Counted from the stretch's first letter, positions 30,110 through 39,086 are shown. The stretch is DNA of 64,000 nt from Amycolatopsis umgeniensis (GCF_014205155.1 NZ_JACHMX010000001.1:3038001-3102000); one strand, 5' to 3'. A program made the numbers and translations. Notes: generated by a model from the letters alone, not told the origin.

Positions 30110-33109
30110 GTGCCGCGATTCGGCGTGCTCGGACCGTTGACGATCGAGAGCCCACCCGGGCGGCGCACCACGCCGCGCGGCGATCACCAGCGCGCCCTGC
30201 TGGCCGTCCTGCTGCTGAACGCGAACTCGTCCGTCCCCGTCGGCGCCCTGGTCGAGACCCTCTGGCCGGAGACACCGCCGAAGTCGTACTCCTCCAATCT
30301 GCACACGTACGTCTCCCGCCTGCGGGCGCGGTTCGAGGGGCTGGAGATCGAGCGGGATCCGCACGGCTACCGGCTGGCCGTCGAACCCGGCGACCTCGAC
30401 CTGCTGTCCTTCCGCGAAGCCGCCGCGGCGGGGAAGGCGGCCGCGCGGGCGGGCGATCCGGCGGCGGCCGCCGGGCACTATCGCCGGGCGCTGGCGGAAT
30501 GGCGCGGACCGGTCCTGTCCGGACTGCACGTCCCCCGGCTCGACGCCGACGTCGCCCGGCTCGAATCGGAACGCCTCGCCGCCTTCGAGGACTGTGTCGA
30601 CGCCGAACTGTCCGACGGCAGGCACGGCGAACTCACCGGCGAGCTCCAGGCGATGATCACCGAACACCCCCTGCGTGAGCGGCTGGCCGCGCAGCTGATG
30701 ACCGCGCTGCACCGCGCCGGGCGGCAGGCCGATTCACTGGCCGTCCACCGCGAACTGCGCACCACCCTCGTCGAGGAGCTCGGCGTGGAGCCCGGCGCCG
30801 AGGTCCGTCGCGTGCACGCCGCCGTCCTGCGCGGCGAGGATCCGGTGCCGACGGCCAAGACGGCGCAGGTCTTCCCGATCTGCCAGCTTCCCCCGGACAT
30901 CGCGGATTTCGCCGGCCGCGAAGGCGAGATCGCGAAGCTCTCCGGGCTGCTCGGCGAAAGCACGCGGGTGCCGGTCGCGGTGATCACCGGCGAACCCGGC
31001 GCGGGCAAGTCCACCCTCGCGGTCAGCACCGCGCACCGGCTCCGCCGGTCCTTTCCGGACGGACAGCTGTTCGTCCCGCTGGCGGGCGCCTCCAGCCCGC
31101 GCGACCTCGCCGACGTCCTCGGCGACCTGTTGCGCGCGCTGGGTGTCACCGGCCCCGCCATCCCGGACGACGTCGAGGCCAGGGCGGCGGTCTATCGCGG
31201 CCGCCTCGCCGATCGGCGGGTCCTCGTGGTGCTCGACGACGCCGCGGGTCCCGATCAGATCCGTGCGCTGCTGCCGGGAACGCCGGGCAGCGCCGTCCTG
31301 ATCACCAGCAGGCAGCGGCTTTCCGGGCTCGCCGGGGCGGATCGCCTCCCCCTCGCGCCGCTGTCCGGCGCGGAGGCGATGAGCCTGCTGGCGCGGCTGG
31401 CCGGGCCGGATCGGGTGGGCGCGGAACGCGCGGCCGCGGAGCGGATCGCCAAAGCCTGCGGCAATCTCCCGCTGGCGCTGCGGATCGCCGGCAGCAGGCT
31501 CGCCATGCGGCCGGGCTTGCCGCTCGGGAAACTCGCCGGGAAGCTGGAGGACGAGGTCTCGCGTCTCGACGAGCTCCAGGTCAGCGATCTCCAGGTGCGC
31601 GGCAGCATCGCGTTGAGCTATCAGGCGTTGAGCCCGCCGGCGCGGCGCGCGTTCCGGTTGATCGGCCGCTGCCGCACCCTCGACCTGCCCGCGTGGGCGG
31701 TGTCGACTTTGATCGACGACGAGGACGCGGACGAGGCCATCGACGAGCTCGTCGAAGCCAGCCTGCTCGAGGCCACCGGCGTCGATCCGACCGGTGAGCA
31801 ACGGTTCCGCGTGCACGACCTCGTCCGTGTGTTCGCCACGGAGCTCGGCCGGGAGCTGGAGACCCACGCGGAGCGGGTGGCCAGTGTCGCGAAGGTGTCG
31901 GACGCGGCGTTGTGCCTCGCCGACACCGCGGCCCGCCGCCTGCCGAGAACGGTGCCGATGCCGTTGTCGGATCAGGACGTGCCCGCGCAGCCGTTGCCCG
32001 CCGAACTGGTCGAGCGGCTGCTGCGCGACCCCGGGGCGTGGTTCTCCGTGGAGCGGGCGAACCTGGTCACCGCTGTCTCGTCGCTGTGCGCCGTCGGCTG
32101 GCTTCGGAAAGCGTTGCGGATACTGGAAAGACTGAGCGCGTACCTGTACCTCCACAGCCATTACACCGACATGCGGACGGCGTACGAGACGTTGCGTGAC
32201 GCCGCCCGCGAGGCGGGTGAAGGGCACATCGTGGTCATCGCCGAGGCGAATTTGGCGGTGTTGCTGCACGCGAGCGGTGAGTACGAACGCGCCGTCGAGG
32301 GTTACCGCGAATGCTCGAAGGAACTGGCGGTACTGGGCGATCTGGCCACGCGGGCGTGGGTGGAGACCAATCTGGCGCATTGCCTCGTCGGGCTCGGCCG
32401 GGCCGGGGAATCGCTGCACGCCGCGACGCAGGCCCGTGAACTGTCCACTGTGGAGGATTCGGGGACCCATGCGAGACGGGCGGAATCCGCCGCTCTGCAC
32501 CGGCTGGGCAAGATCTCCGAAGCGCTGGAGATCGATCGCCGGATCCTCGCCGAGGCGCGGGAATCGGCCGACGATCGCCAGCTCGGCATTGCCCTGCAAG
32601 GACTTTCGTGGTCGCTGATGCTCGACGGCCGTCCGGAAGAAGCGCTGGAGACGATCGAGGAATCGGTCCGGGTGCTGCGCCGCACGACGGCGAAGTCTGC
32701 GCTGGCGAAGTCGTTGCGCACGCAAGGCGCGATCCTCGCGGGTGCCGGTCGCCGCGTCGGCGCGGTGAAGGCCTACGAGAACGCGCGGCGGCTGGCCGGC
32801 GCGCTCGAAGAACGGCCGAGGGAGCTTTCCTGCACTCGCGCGATCGCGGCGAGCTGGATCGGCGACGGCCGGGCCGACCGCGCGATCCCCGTGCTGCGCC
32901 GATGTCTCGACGAATTCCGCGCCATGGGCGGGAAACCCGCGACGGGCCTCACCCTGCACGTCCTGCGCAGGGCGTACGAGGCCGTCGGGGAAACGAAGGC
33001 GGCCGAGGCGGCGGGTGAAGAGGCGAAACGATTGGAAGTCCCCCACGACGCCAACGCTTCGACCCTTGTCCGGTTGCTGTTGTCGCTCACCGAACCCGCC
33101 TCGGCCTGA
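30110..33109 (+). CDS. AfsR/SARP-family regulator with NB-ARC and TPR domains
   Basis: The 999-residue product has an N-terminal winged helix (FGVLGPLTIE...QRALLAVLLLNANS...TYVSRLRARF) and a bacterial transcriptional activation domain (about 95-240). An NB-ARC ATPase follows, with Walker A GEPGAGKSTLAV and Walker B RRVLVVLDDA, and then an ALPHA/TPR repeat region to the end (ANLAVLLHASGEYERAVEGY and similar). Proteins of this design activate secondary metabolism or development. No biosynthetic cluster is adjacent, so the target is unknown. The start is GTG 30110 with GGGAGG 5 nt upstream; ATG 30092 would lie upstream of that site. Confidence 0.9.
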   Translation: MPRFGVLGPLTIESPPGRRTTPRGDHQRALLAVLLLNANSSVPVGALVETLWPETPPKSYSSNLHTYVSRLRARFEGLEIERDPHGYRLAVEPGDLDLLSFREAAAAGKAAARAGDPAAAAGHYRRALAEWRGPVLSGLHVPRLDADVARLESERLAAFEDCVDAELSDGRHGELTGELQAMITEHPLRERLAAQLMTALHRAGRQADSLAVHRELRTTLVEELGVEPGAEVRRVHAAVLRGEDPVPTAKTAQVFPICQLPPDIADFAGREGEIAKLSGLLGESTRVPVAVITGEPGAGKSTLAVSTAHRLRRSFPDGQLFVPLAGASSPRDLADVLGDLLRALGVTGPAIPDDVEARAAVYRGRLADRRVLVVLDDAAGPDQIRALLPGTPGSAVLITSRQRLSGLAGADRLPLAPLSGAEAMSLLARLAGPDRVGAERAAAERIAKACGNLPLALRIAGSRLAMRPGLPLGKLAGKLEDEVSRLDELQVSDLQVRGSIALSYQALSPPARRAFRLIGRCRTLDLPAWAVSTLIDDEDADEAIDELVEASLLEATGVDPTGEQRFRVHDLVRVFATELGRELETHAERVASVAKVSDAALCLADTAARRLPRTVPMPLSDQDVPAQPLPAELVERLLRDPGAWFSVERANLVTAVSSLCAVGWLRKALRILERLSAYLYLHSHYTDMRTAYETLRDAAREAGEGHIVVIAEANLAVLLHASGEYERAVEGYRECSKELAVLGDLATRAWVETNLAHCLVGLGRAGESLHAATQARELSTVEDSGTHARRAESAALHRLGKISEALEIDRRILAEARESADDRQLGIALQGLSWSLMLDGRPEEALETIEESVRVLRRTTAKSALAKSLRTQGAILAGAGRRVGAVKAYENARRLAGALEERPRELSCTRAIAASWIGDGRADRAIPVLRRCLDEFRAMGGKPATGLTLHVLRRAYEAVGETKAAEAAGEEAKRLEVPHDANASTLVRLLLSLTEPASA

Positions 33110-33147
33110 CCGGGTGGTGCCCGACCCCTCAGACGAGCACCACCCGG
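33110..33147. terminator. Hairpin between convergent genes, 11-bp stem
   Basis: CCGGGTGGTGC (33110-33120) pairs with GCACCACCCGG (33137-33147). It sits directly after the SARP stop codon and before the end of the convergent membrane gene. Confidence 0.65.
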
Positions 33148-33150
33148 AAA

Positions 33151-33660
33151 TCACTGGGCTCCGGGCATCGGTTCACGCCGGTGGGAGGAGAACCAGGCCA
33201 GCGCGATCACCAGTACCCCGTTGGCGGCGGCGTCCCACACCGGCGGCGAGGCGGGCTCGAGACGCGAGACCGCGAACACGTTGATGAGGCCGGCGACGGT
33301 CAGCATCACACGGGTCGGCTGCGCGCCCGTGACCACCAGCGCGGCGGTGAGCAGCACCTGCGCGCCGAGCGTGACCAGGACGACCAGCGGGAGGTTCAGC
33401 CTGCTCTCCGCGCCGGCGGCGAGACCGTGCAGGCCGGAACCCGCGGCTTTGACGGACTCGATCGCGTCACCGGCGAATCCCGCCAGCGCCTGCGCCGAGA
33501 CGACCAGGTCTTGACCGTCCGGAAGCGGAAGCACCAGATCGACGACCGGGACGAGCGCGGTCACGACGGCGAATCCGAGCGCGGCGAGCAAAGCGGTGGG
33601 GCGCACGGGAACCGGCACCCGGTAAGTGCGTCCGCTCGCCGCGTCGGGATGGGAAGTCAC
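33151..33660 (-). CDS. Small four-helix membrane protein, unknown
   Basis: A 169-residue protein with about four hydrophobic segments (ALLAALGFAVVTALVPVVDLV; LPLVVLVTLGAQVLLTAALVV; VMLTVAGLINVFAVS; AANGVLVIALAWF). A soluble loop of about 40 residues lies between the first two. I recognise no family. The start is GTG 33660 with AAGGAG 8 nt upstream. It stands alone, convergent with the SARP gene, and is followed upstream by a repeat-rich region. Confidence 0.65.
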   Translation of the reverse strand: MTSHPDAASGRTYRVPVPVRPTALLAALGFAVVTALVPVVDLVLPLPDGQDLVVSAQALAGFAGDAIESVKAAGSGLHGLAAGAESRLNLPLVVLVTLGAQVLLTAALVVTGAQPTRVMLTVAGLINVFAVSRLEPASPPVWDAAANGVLVIALAWFSSHRREPMPGAQ

Positions 33661-33853
33661 TGCAGTCGCTCCTTGGCTATCGACATCCGGGATGAGCCGA
33701 CGACAAGCGCCGGGTCACCCCTTCGGGTGATAGTTGCGGAACCCGCCACACGGAACGCACACAGTTCGGCCAAGGACGCGTTCAGTCCCCCAGTGTCCTG
33801 TGATCCTGCTTTGCCTCAGGTCATCCGATCCAGACTTCGCGTGACTCGATGGA

Positions 33854-34010
33854 CATCACCCGTGATTGCGCGGCGATCTCGCGTGATCAGAAGGCGATCT
33901 CGTGTGATTGGGCGGAGATCACGCCCGTGGCCGGATTCGCCGCCGTGTTCGCCGCCCAATCACGCGTGTTCGCCACCCAATCACGGGTGTTCGCCACCCA
34001 ATCACGCGAA
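33854..34010. repeat. 21-bp phased repeat array A, head-to-head
   Basis: CGTGATT/CGTGATC/TGTGATT begin at 33861, 33882 and 33903, exactly 21 bp apart, with related intervening bases (GGCGATCTCG). After an unrelated centre, the inverted form AATCACG recurs at 33958, 33979 and 34000, again 21 bp apart. A second array of the same design is at 48339-48490. Confidence 0.8.
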
Positions 34011-34064
34011 ACCGCCATCGGCGAGGGAGCACCACCCGTCAAGCAAGCAGGGCCACAGGACTCC

Positions 34065-34098
34065 GGATGCGGTCCTTGCGTGTGCAAGTACCGCATCC
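34065..34098. repeat. Palindromic repeat element (GCAAGTACCGCAT family), copy 2
   Basis: GGATGCGGTCCTTGC (34065-34079) pairs with GCAAGTACCGCATCC (34084-34098), with one mismatch and the loop GTGT. It is followed by AGAGGACT as in copy 1 (18659). It lies 20 bp beyond the manA stop codon and may serve as its terminator. Confidence 0.7.
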
Positions 34099-34118
34099 AG
34101 AGGACTAAACGCGTGGAG

Positions 34119-35348
34119 TCAGCAGCTTCCGGCGGTGGCGCGGAAGACCTGGGTGCGCTCACCGGAAAGCGGGCGCACGCGGACGGCGGGGTCCGCGGCC
34201 GGGAGCCACACCGACTGGCCTCGGCGGAGCTCGACCTGCTCGCCGTCGTCGGCGGACACCAGCAGGCTGCCCGCGGTGCACAGCAGGATCTGCGGGCCGA
34301 CGTCGTGGACGGCGATCTCACCGTCGTCCCCGGCCGCCCACTCGATCCGCGACAGCTCGAACTCGGGCGCGTCGGTGCGGTACACCGACATGCGCTCCTC
34401 ACGCTCGCCGCTCTGGACCGGCATCTCGCCACACGCGAAGTCGACGACGCGCAGCAGCTCCGGCACGTCGACGTGCTTGGGGGTCAGCCCGCAGCGCAGG
34501 ATGTTGTCCGAGTTCGCCAGGATCTCGACGGCGGTTCCGTGCAGGTACAGGTGCAGGTTCCCGGCGGGCAGGTAGATCGCCTCGCCCGCGCTGAGGGTGA
34601 GCCGGTTGAGCAGGAGCGCCGCGAGCACACCGGCGTCGCGCGGATGCGACTCGCCGAGCTCGAGGATGGTCCGGCATTCGACGCCGAACTCGCCGCGTTC
34701 CCGCACGTGTTTGACGCACGAATCGAGGACCTCGGGCAGCAGTTCGTCGAGTGCGGCCTGCGGCAGGGTGATCCAGGTGGTGAACAGCGCGCGCAGCCCG
34801 GCGGGATCCGGCTGGGCTTCCAACAGCACCGCGTACTTCGCCAGCCCGGGCGTCTCGATCGCCTTCAGCAACGCGATCGTGCGTTCCGGGTCGCGGAAGC
34901 CCGCCAGCGCGTGGAACTCCGTCAGCGCGCAGACGAGTTCCGGTTTCGCCGTCGGATCCGGGTAGTTGCGGTTCGAGGCGTCGCGCGGGATCCCCGAAGA
35001 CTCCTCGCGGGCGTACCCCTCGGCGGCTTGCGCGGCCGACGGGTGCGCCTGCATCGAAAGCGGCTCTTCGGCGGCGAGGATCTTCAGCAGGAACGGCAGC
35101 CTGCCGCCCCAGCGGCCGGCGCAGCTCTTCCCGAGCTGACCGACCGGATCGGCTTCGACGAGCTCCAGCAGGCTTCGCTCGGTGCCGTCCGGGCCGATGA
35201 CGTGGGACGGGTCACCGGGGTGGGCGCCCATCCACAGTTCCGCCTCCGGATGCGGCGCCGGCACCGGACGTCCCAGCAGCTCGGGAATCGTCGTTCTCGA
35301 TCCCCACGCGTAGGGCCGCACGGCATTGCGCAGCAGCTCCACTGTCAC
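34119..35348 (-). CDS. manA: Mannose-6-phosphate isomerase, class I
   Basis: The 409-residue enzyme has the type I phosphomannose isomerase layout: PYAWGSRTTIPELLG near the N-terminus and the zinc-site segments FLLKILAAEEPLSMQAHPS and KPELVCALTEF. The C-terminal cupin has NLHLYLHGTAVEILANSDN. It interconverts fructose-6-phosphate and mannose-6-phosphate. With manB downstream in the same strand group it feeds GDP-mannose formation for phosphatidylinositol mannosides, lipoarabinomannan-like glycans and protein mannosylation. The start is GTG 35348, 5 nt after AGGAG; GTG 35342 is the alternative. Confidence 0.94.
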   Translation of the reverse strand: MTVELLRNAVRPYAWGSRTTIPELLGRPVPAPHPEAELWMGAHPGDPSHVIGPDGTERSLLELVEADPVGQLGKSCAGRWGGRLPFLLKILAAEEPLSMQAHPSAAQAAEGYAREESSGIPRDASNRNYPDPTAKPELVCALTEFHALAGFRDPERTIALLKAIETPGLAKYAVLLEAQPDPAGLRALFTTWITLPQAALDELLPEVLDSCVKHVRERGEFGVECRTILELGESHPRDAGVLAALLLNRLTLSAGEAIYLPAGNLHLYLHGTAVEILANSDNILRCGLTPKHVDVPELLRVVDFACGEMPVQSGEREERMSVYRTDAPEFELSRIEWAAGDDGEIAVHDVGPQILLCTAGSLLVSADDGEQVELRRGQSVWLPAADPAVRVRPLSGERTQVFRATAGSC

Positions 35349-35408
35349 CTCAACTCCTCGCCGGGCACGGGTGGTGCCGGCCCTCATTTCCTACGTCGCT
35401 CGTGGGGC

Positions 35409-36500
35409 TCACGCCGTTGCAGGCGTGTACCTCCCGGCGCCGCCGATGCTGCCGACGGCCAGCCCCAGATAGACCGCGGCCAGCTCGAAACGCAGCGCGA
35501 GAACGGCCGCACGCACGATCTCGTCCGTTTCGATCTCTTCGGCCGGGGCGATCACGTCCGCGCCGGGCAGCAGGTCTTCCGCCTGGTAGCGGGCCGCCTC
35601 CGTGGCCGGCCCCGTCCGAACCGAGAGGAGCAACACCCTCGGCACGAAGCCGACCCCCTCCTCCGGGTCCGCGAAGATATCGCGCTCCACGCCCCCGGAC
35701 AATGCCGCACGCCGCAAAGCGGGCCTAGCCAGTGCCTGGCGATAGTCCTCCACGTCACAGACGAGGGCCGCGTGGGCGGCGAACGCGTGGGCCGCGTGCT
35801 CGCCGACGGCGACCGCGACCGGGTCCAGCCCCCACAGGAGCGGCTGACGGTCGGCGAGCTTCAGCGCCATCGCCTTGGCCGGGTTCGCGAACGAGTCCCT
35901 CGCCAGGTAGTCCTTCTCGGCTTCCGCGTCGAGGTGGTCGGCGAGCTTTTCCAGATCGGCCACCAGCAGGCCGAGCGCGTTCGCCGTCAGCAGGGCCGCG
36001 GCGAGCCCGCGAGGGAAGGCCATTTCGGGCGGGACCGGGAGCCTCGGCGCGAGCAGCAGTCCCTTGCCCGCGACGCTGGCCGCGACCGGGCCTTCGGCGG
36101 GCGCGGACAGCACGACGGTCGCCCCGAACCGGGCGGCGCGCTCCAAGGAGGCGGCCAGCTCGCGATCACCCGCGTCGTCGGTGTGCGCGAAGACGACGTC
36201 GAGCGCGCCGATCCAGCTGGGCACGACTTCGGCGACGACCACCGGCACCGGGCACGACGGTGTCAGCAACGCGGCGACCAGCCGGGTCAGTGTCCGGCTG
36301 ACGCCGGGCCTGTCGATCAGCACGAGCGAGCGCGGGCGCCCGACGTCCAGGCGATCGCTCAGCTCGAGTTCGGCCGCGGCTTCGACGGTCGCCCGGACCT
36401 GGGCGCCCGCCATCGCGGCGGCACGGAGCAGCCCCGCGGTGTCGGCCTCGGCCAACCGCGCGGGATCGTCGAGCAGGGAATCGTCAGGGACCGTCGGCAT
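35409..36500 (-). CDS. SIS-domain (TobH-like) phosphosugar-binding protein
   Basis: The product of about 363 residues is related to the bacterial phosphoglucose/phosphomannose isomerase C-terminal family. It has VVVAEVVPSWIGALDVVFAH (the SIS phosphate-loop strand region) and LLTANALGLLV. The gene position between manA and manB is that of Rv3256c (TobH-like) in mycobacteria. No clear catalytic Glu/His of PGI can be assigned, so it could be a sugar-phosphate sensor or isomerase. The proposed start ATG 36500 overlaps the Trm112-like gene by 17 bp; ATG 36509 is an alternative. Confidence 0.75.
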   Translation of the reverse strand: MPTVPDDSLLDDPARLAEADTAGLLRAAAMAGAQVRATVEAAAELELSDRLDVGRPRSLVLIDRPGVSRTLTRLVAALLTPSCPVPVVVAEVVPSWIGALDVVFAHTDDAGDRELAASLERAARFGATVVLSAPAEGPVAASVAGKGLLLAPRLPVPPEMAFPRGLAAALLTANALGLLVADLEKLADHLDAEAEKDYLARDSFANPAKAMALKLADRQPLLWGLDPVAVAVGEHAAHAFAAHAALVCDVEDYRQALARPALRRAALSGGVERDIFADPEEGVGFVPRVLLLSVRTGPATEAARYQAEDLLPGADVIAPAEEIETDEIVRAAVLALRFELAAVYLGLAVGSIGGAGRYTPATA

Positions 36501-36705
36501 GGGCGCCATCCGGGGTCGTCGGCTCGGTGGCTTCGTCCAGCAACAGTACCGGGATTCCATCACGGACCGGATACACGCGACCGCATTCCGTACAGGTCAG
36601 TGCGTCCGCCTCCGGGTCGGCCGCCGTCCCCGGGCGCAGCGGCGCGTGATCGGGGGACGGGCAGGCCAGGATCTCCAGCAACTGTGCGTCAAGCGTGACG
36701 GCCAT
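36484..36705 (-). CDS. Trm112-family zinc-ribbon-like small protein
   Basis: A 73-residue protein with the Trm112/YcaR pattern: LDAQLLEILACPSPDHAPL at the start and LTCTECGRVYPVRDGIPVLL in the middle. It keeps one Cys in the first knuckle and a CxxC in the second. Such proteins are small activators or scaffolds of partner enzymes; in bacteria the partner is usually unknown. Here the coupling with the SIS gene and manB suggests a role beside mannose-phosphate metabolism. The start ATG 36705 has GGGAG 6 nt upstream. Confidence 0.82.
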   Translation of the reverse strand: MAVTLDAQLLEILACPSPDHAPLRPGTAADPEADALTCTECGRVYPVRDGIPVLLLDEATEPTTPDGAHADGP

Positions 36706-36757
36706 GGTTACTCCCTACCTGTGGGACATCTCTATGTGCGTTTTCACGACACATTCG

Positions 36758-38113
36758 TTACCCACGGACGATCGCCAATACGTCTTCGGTCAGTGCCCGG
36801 ACGGCCTCCGCGTCGGCGGCCTCGACGTTCAGGCGGAGCAGCGGTTCGGTGTTGGACGGGCGCAGGTTGAACCAGCCGCCGCCGGGAAGCTGCACGGTGA
36901 GCCCGTCCAGCTCGTCGATCTCGACGCCGTCGCGCGCGGAGTAGGTGTCCTTGACGGCCATCATGCGCGCGACCTGGTCATCGACGGTCGAGTTGATCTC
37001 GCCTGAGGCCGCGTAGCGCGAGTACTCCGCCGTCAGCTCGGACAGCGGGCCCGTCTGCTCGCCGAGGGCGGCGAGGACGTGCAGCGCGGCCAGCATGCCG
37101 GTGTCGGCACGCCAGAAGTCGCGGAAGTAGTAGTGCGCGGAGTGCTCGCCGCCGAAGATCGCGCCGGTCTTGGCCATCTCGGCCTTGATGAACGAGTGCC
37201 CGACCCGGGTGCGCACCGGCTTGCCGCCGTGCTCGGCGACGATCTCGGGGACACCCTTCGACGTGATCAGGTTGTGGATGATGGTGCCGCCCGGCTCCTT
37301 CTCCAGCTCGCGGATCGCGACCAGCGCGGTGATGGCGCTCGGCGAAACCGGCTCGCCGCGCTCGTCGACGACGAAGCAGCGGTCCGCGTCGCCGTCGAAC
37401 GCGAGACCCGCGTCGGCGCCTTCTTCGCGCACCTTCGCCTGGAGGTCGACGATGTTCTTCGGGTCGAGCGGGTTGGCCTCGTGGTTGGGGAAGTTGCCGT
37501 CGAGTTCGAAGTACATCGGCACGACGTCGAGGGGCAGGCCGGCGAAGACCGTCGGGACGGTGTGGCCGCCCATGCCGTTGCCGGCGTCGACCACGACCTT
37601 CAGCGGGCGGCTGCCGGACAGGTCGACGAGCTTGCGCAGGTACGCCGCGTAGTCCGCGAGGACGTCCTTCTCGGTCACTGAACCGCGCTGGCCGGCGAAG
37701 GCGGGGACGCCCTGCTCGACGGTGTCGCGGATCTCCGCGAGACCGGAGTCCTGGCCGACCGGCGCGGCACCCGAGCGGCACAGCTTGATGCCGTTGTACT
37801 GCGCCGGGTTGTGGCTGGCGGTGAACATGGCGCCCGGCAGGTTCAGCGACCCGGACGCGAAGTACAGCTGGTCGGTGCTGGCGAGGCCGATCGTCACGAC
37901 GTCGAGGCCCTGCGAGGTCACGCCGTCGGCGAACGCGGCGGACAGCTCGGGCGAGGAGTCGCGCATGTCGTGGCCGATGACGATCGCGTCCGACTCGGGT
38001 TTGATCAACAGGGCGAACGCCGAGCCGAGGTCACGGACGAGCGCCGCGTTCAGCTGTTCACCGACCACGCCGCGAATGTCGTAGGCCTTCACGATGCCCG
38101 AAAGGTCTGGCAC
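36758..38113 (-). CDS. manB: Phosphomannomutase/phosphoglucomutase
   Basis: The 451-residue enzyme belongs to the alpha-D-phosphohexomutase family. It has all four signatures: the phosphoserine loop FTASHNPAQYNGIK, the metal loop FDGDADRCFVVDERG, the sugar-binding loop GGEHSAHYYFRDFW and the phosphate-binding loop RPSNTEPLLRLNVE. It converts mannose-6-phosphate to mannose-1-phosphate, and probably also glucose phosphates. The neighbourhood equals Rv3257c. The start is GTG 38113 with GGGGAG 6 nt upstream. Confidence 0.95.
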   Translation of the reverse strand: MPDLSGIVKAYDIRGVVGEQLNAALVRDLGSAFALLIKPESDAIVIGHDMRDSSPELSAAFADGVTSQGLDVVTIGLASTDQLYFASGSLNLPGAMFTASHNPAQYNGIKLCRSGAAPVGQDSGLAEIRDTVEQGVPAFAGQRGSVTEKDVLADYAAYLRKLVDLSGSRPLKVVVDAGNGMGGHTVPTVFAGLPLDVVPMYFELDGNFPNHEANPLDPKNIVDLQAKVREEGADAGLAFDGDADRCFVVDERGEPVSPSAITALVAIRELEKEPGGTIIHNLITSKGVPEIVAEHGGKPVRTRVGHSFIKAEMAKTGAIFGGEHSAHYYFRDFWRADTGMLAALHVLAALGEQTGPLSELTAEYSRYAASGEINSTVDDQVARMMAVKDTYSARDGVEIDELDGLTVQLPGGGWFNLRPSNTEPLLRLNVEAADAEAVRALTEDVLAIVRG

Positions 38114-38184
38114 GCCTGCTCCCCGCCAATAGTCTCGTTACAACGCCCTCTGGCGCCTCGAAAGCCTACCGGCGGGCCTTCGCG

Positions 38185-38538
38185 TCAGGCTCGGCCGGGC
38201 AGGACGCGCAGGTGGCCGCGCCTGCCGGAGGGACCCTCGGGTTCGGGGTCGGGCGCGGGCTTGTCCGAACGGCCCGCTTCGCGCACGGCCTCGGCCAGCG
38301 CGGTCAGCTCGTCGGCGGAGGGATCGGGGGCCGCGAAGGCCCCCTCGTGCCGGACGACTTCCCAGCCCTTGGGCACGGTGAGCCGGAGGGCGTGGGCCTC
38401 GCAGAGGTCATAGGAGTGCGGCTCGCTCGCGGTGGCCAGTGGGCCCACCACGGCTGTCGAATCGCTGTAGGCATACGTGAGCGTGGCGACAGCGGGTTCG
38501 AGACAACCCGTTCGCGAACACTTTCGTACGCTCCGCAC
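38185..38538 (-). CDS. DUF3499-family protein (Rv3258c-like)
   Basis: The product of about 117 residues opens with a Cys-rich segment (RKCSRTGCLEPAVATLTYAY), followed by DSTAVVGPLAT and HSYDLCEAHALRLTVPKGWEVVRHEG. The pattern C-x4-C ... C-x2-H looks like a small zinc site. The C-terminal 45 residues are Pro/Glu-rich and disordered. The family is actinobacterial and of unknown function. It is always near manB and the metallopeptidase gene. The start GTG 38538 fits a leaderless transcript (TATCGT 8 nt upstream); GTG 38583 would add 15 residues. Confidence 0.8.
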   Translation of the reverse strand: MRSVRKCSRTGCLEPAVATLTYAYSDSTAVVGPLATASEPHSYDLCEAHALRLTVPKGWEVVRHEGAFAAPDPSADELTALAEAVREAGRSDKPAPDPEPEGPSGRRGHLRVLPGRA

Positions 38539-38546
38539 GATCGAGA

Positions 38547-38552
38547 ACGATA
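38547..38552 (-). promoter_or_regulatory. Putative -10 box (TATCGT) for the DUF3499 gene
   Basis: TATCGT lies 8 nt before GTG 38538, and there is no ribosome binding site. The divergent neighbour shows the same arrangement. Confidence 0.35.
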
Positions 38553-38605
38553 GCGCGTCCCCGGCCAGGTGTACCGGCGACACGCGCTTCGACTCGCCGA
38601 GCGCG

Positions 38606-38611
38606 TACCCT
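38606..38611 (+). promoter_or_regulatory. Putative -10 box (TACCCT) for the metallopeptidase-family gene
   Basis: TACCCT stands 7 nt before GTG 38619 without a Shine-Dalgarno sequence, consistent with leaderless transcription. Confidence 0.35.
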
Positions 38612-38618
38612 TCGGATC

Positions 38619-39086
38619 GTGGCGACGGCTCGTGATTCCCGACAGCGACGGCGGATGCGCCGGGACCGGCACGGCCGGGGCCTGCGCGGAGCGCTGTATC
38701 CGTCGACCCTTCCCGCCGCCGCTAGCAGGGCAGAAAGGTTCGACGCGCTGGTTTTGGACGCGCTCGAACCGATCGAAGCGCGGTGGCGGCACGAGCTGAC
38801 GAAGCTCGACGTCGCCGTCGACGACGTTCCCGAAGTTCGCTCGGATGGCGCACCGGCCGGAGTGGACGGCGTACTGCACGACGGCGCCGTCCCGCTCTCG
38901 CGACTCGTGCCCGCCGGCGTGGACCGCGCCGGCCTGCCGACGCGCGCCCGCATCGTCCTCTACCGCCGCCCCCTCGAGGCACGCGCGAAGGACCCGGGCG
39001 AACTCGCCGAACTCGTCCACGACGTCCTCGTGGAACAGGTGGCGGTCTACCTGGGCGTCGAACCCGACGTCATCGAAGGCGACTGA
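38619..39086 (+). CDS. Metallopeptidase-family protein (Rv3259-like)
   Basis: The 155-residue product has a basic N-terminus (RQRRRMRRDRHGRGLRG) and a zincin-like C-terminal region. The family's HExxH helix is replaced by LVHDVLVEQVAVYLG, so the canonical zinc ligands and catalytic Glu are not in place. Activity as a peptidase is therefore doubtful. Earlier parts, PLSRLVPAGVDRAGLPTRARIVLYRRPLE, match the family. It is divergent from the DUF3499 gene, the arrangement seen at Rv3258c-Rv3259. The function is unknown. Confidence 0.8.
   Translation: MATARDSRQRRRMRRDRHGRGLRGALYPSTLPAAASRAERFDALVLDALEPIEARWRHELTKLDVAVDDVPEVRSDGAPAGVDGVLHDGAVPLSRLVPAGVDRAGLPTRARIVLYRRPLEARAKDPGELAELVHDVLVEQVAVYLGVEPDVIEGD

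Larger units (their letters stand above)
33661..34118. other. Repeat-rich intergenic region
   Basis: This 458-bp stretch holds a phased 21-bp repeat array (33854-34010) and a palindromic element (34065-34098). No gene is convincing. The long plus-strand frames across it are antisense reading through the mannose genes. Confidence 0.6.

Noticed and set aside
33854..34010. CRISPR-like array
   Set aside because: The units are contiguous 21-bp repeats without unique spacers, the two halves are inverted, and no cas gene is present.
33849..36698. 949-codon plus-strand frame across the mannose genes
   Set aside because: It is antisense to manA and the SIS gene, which have clear family motifs; the first part is only the repeat array.
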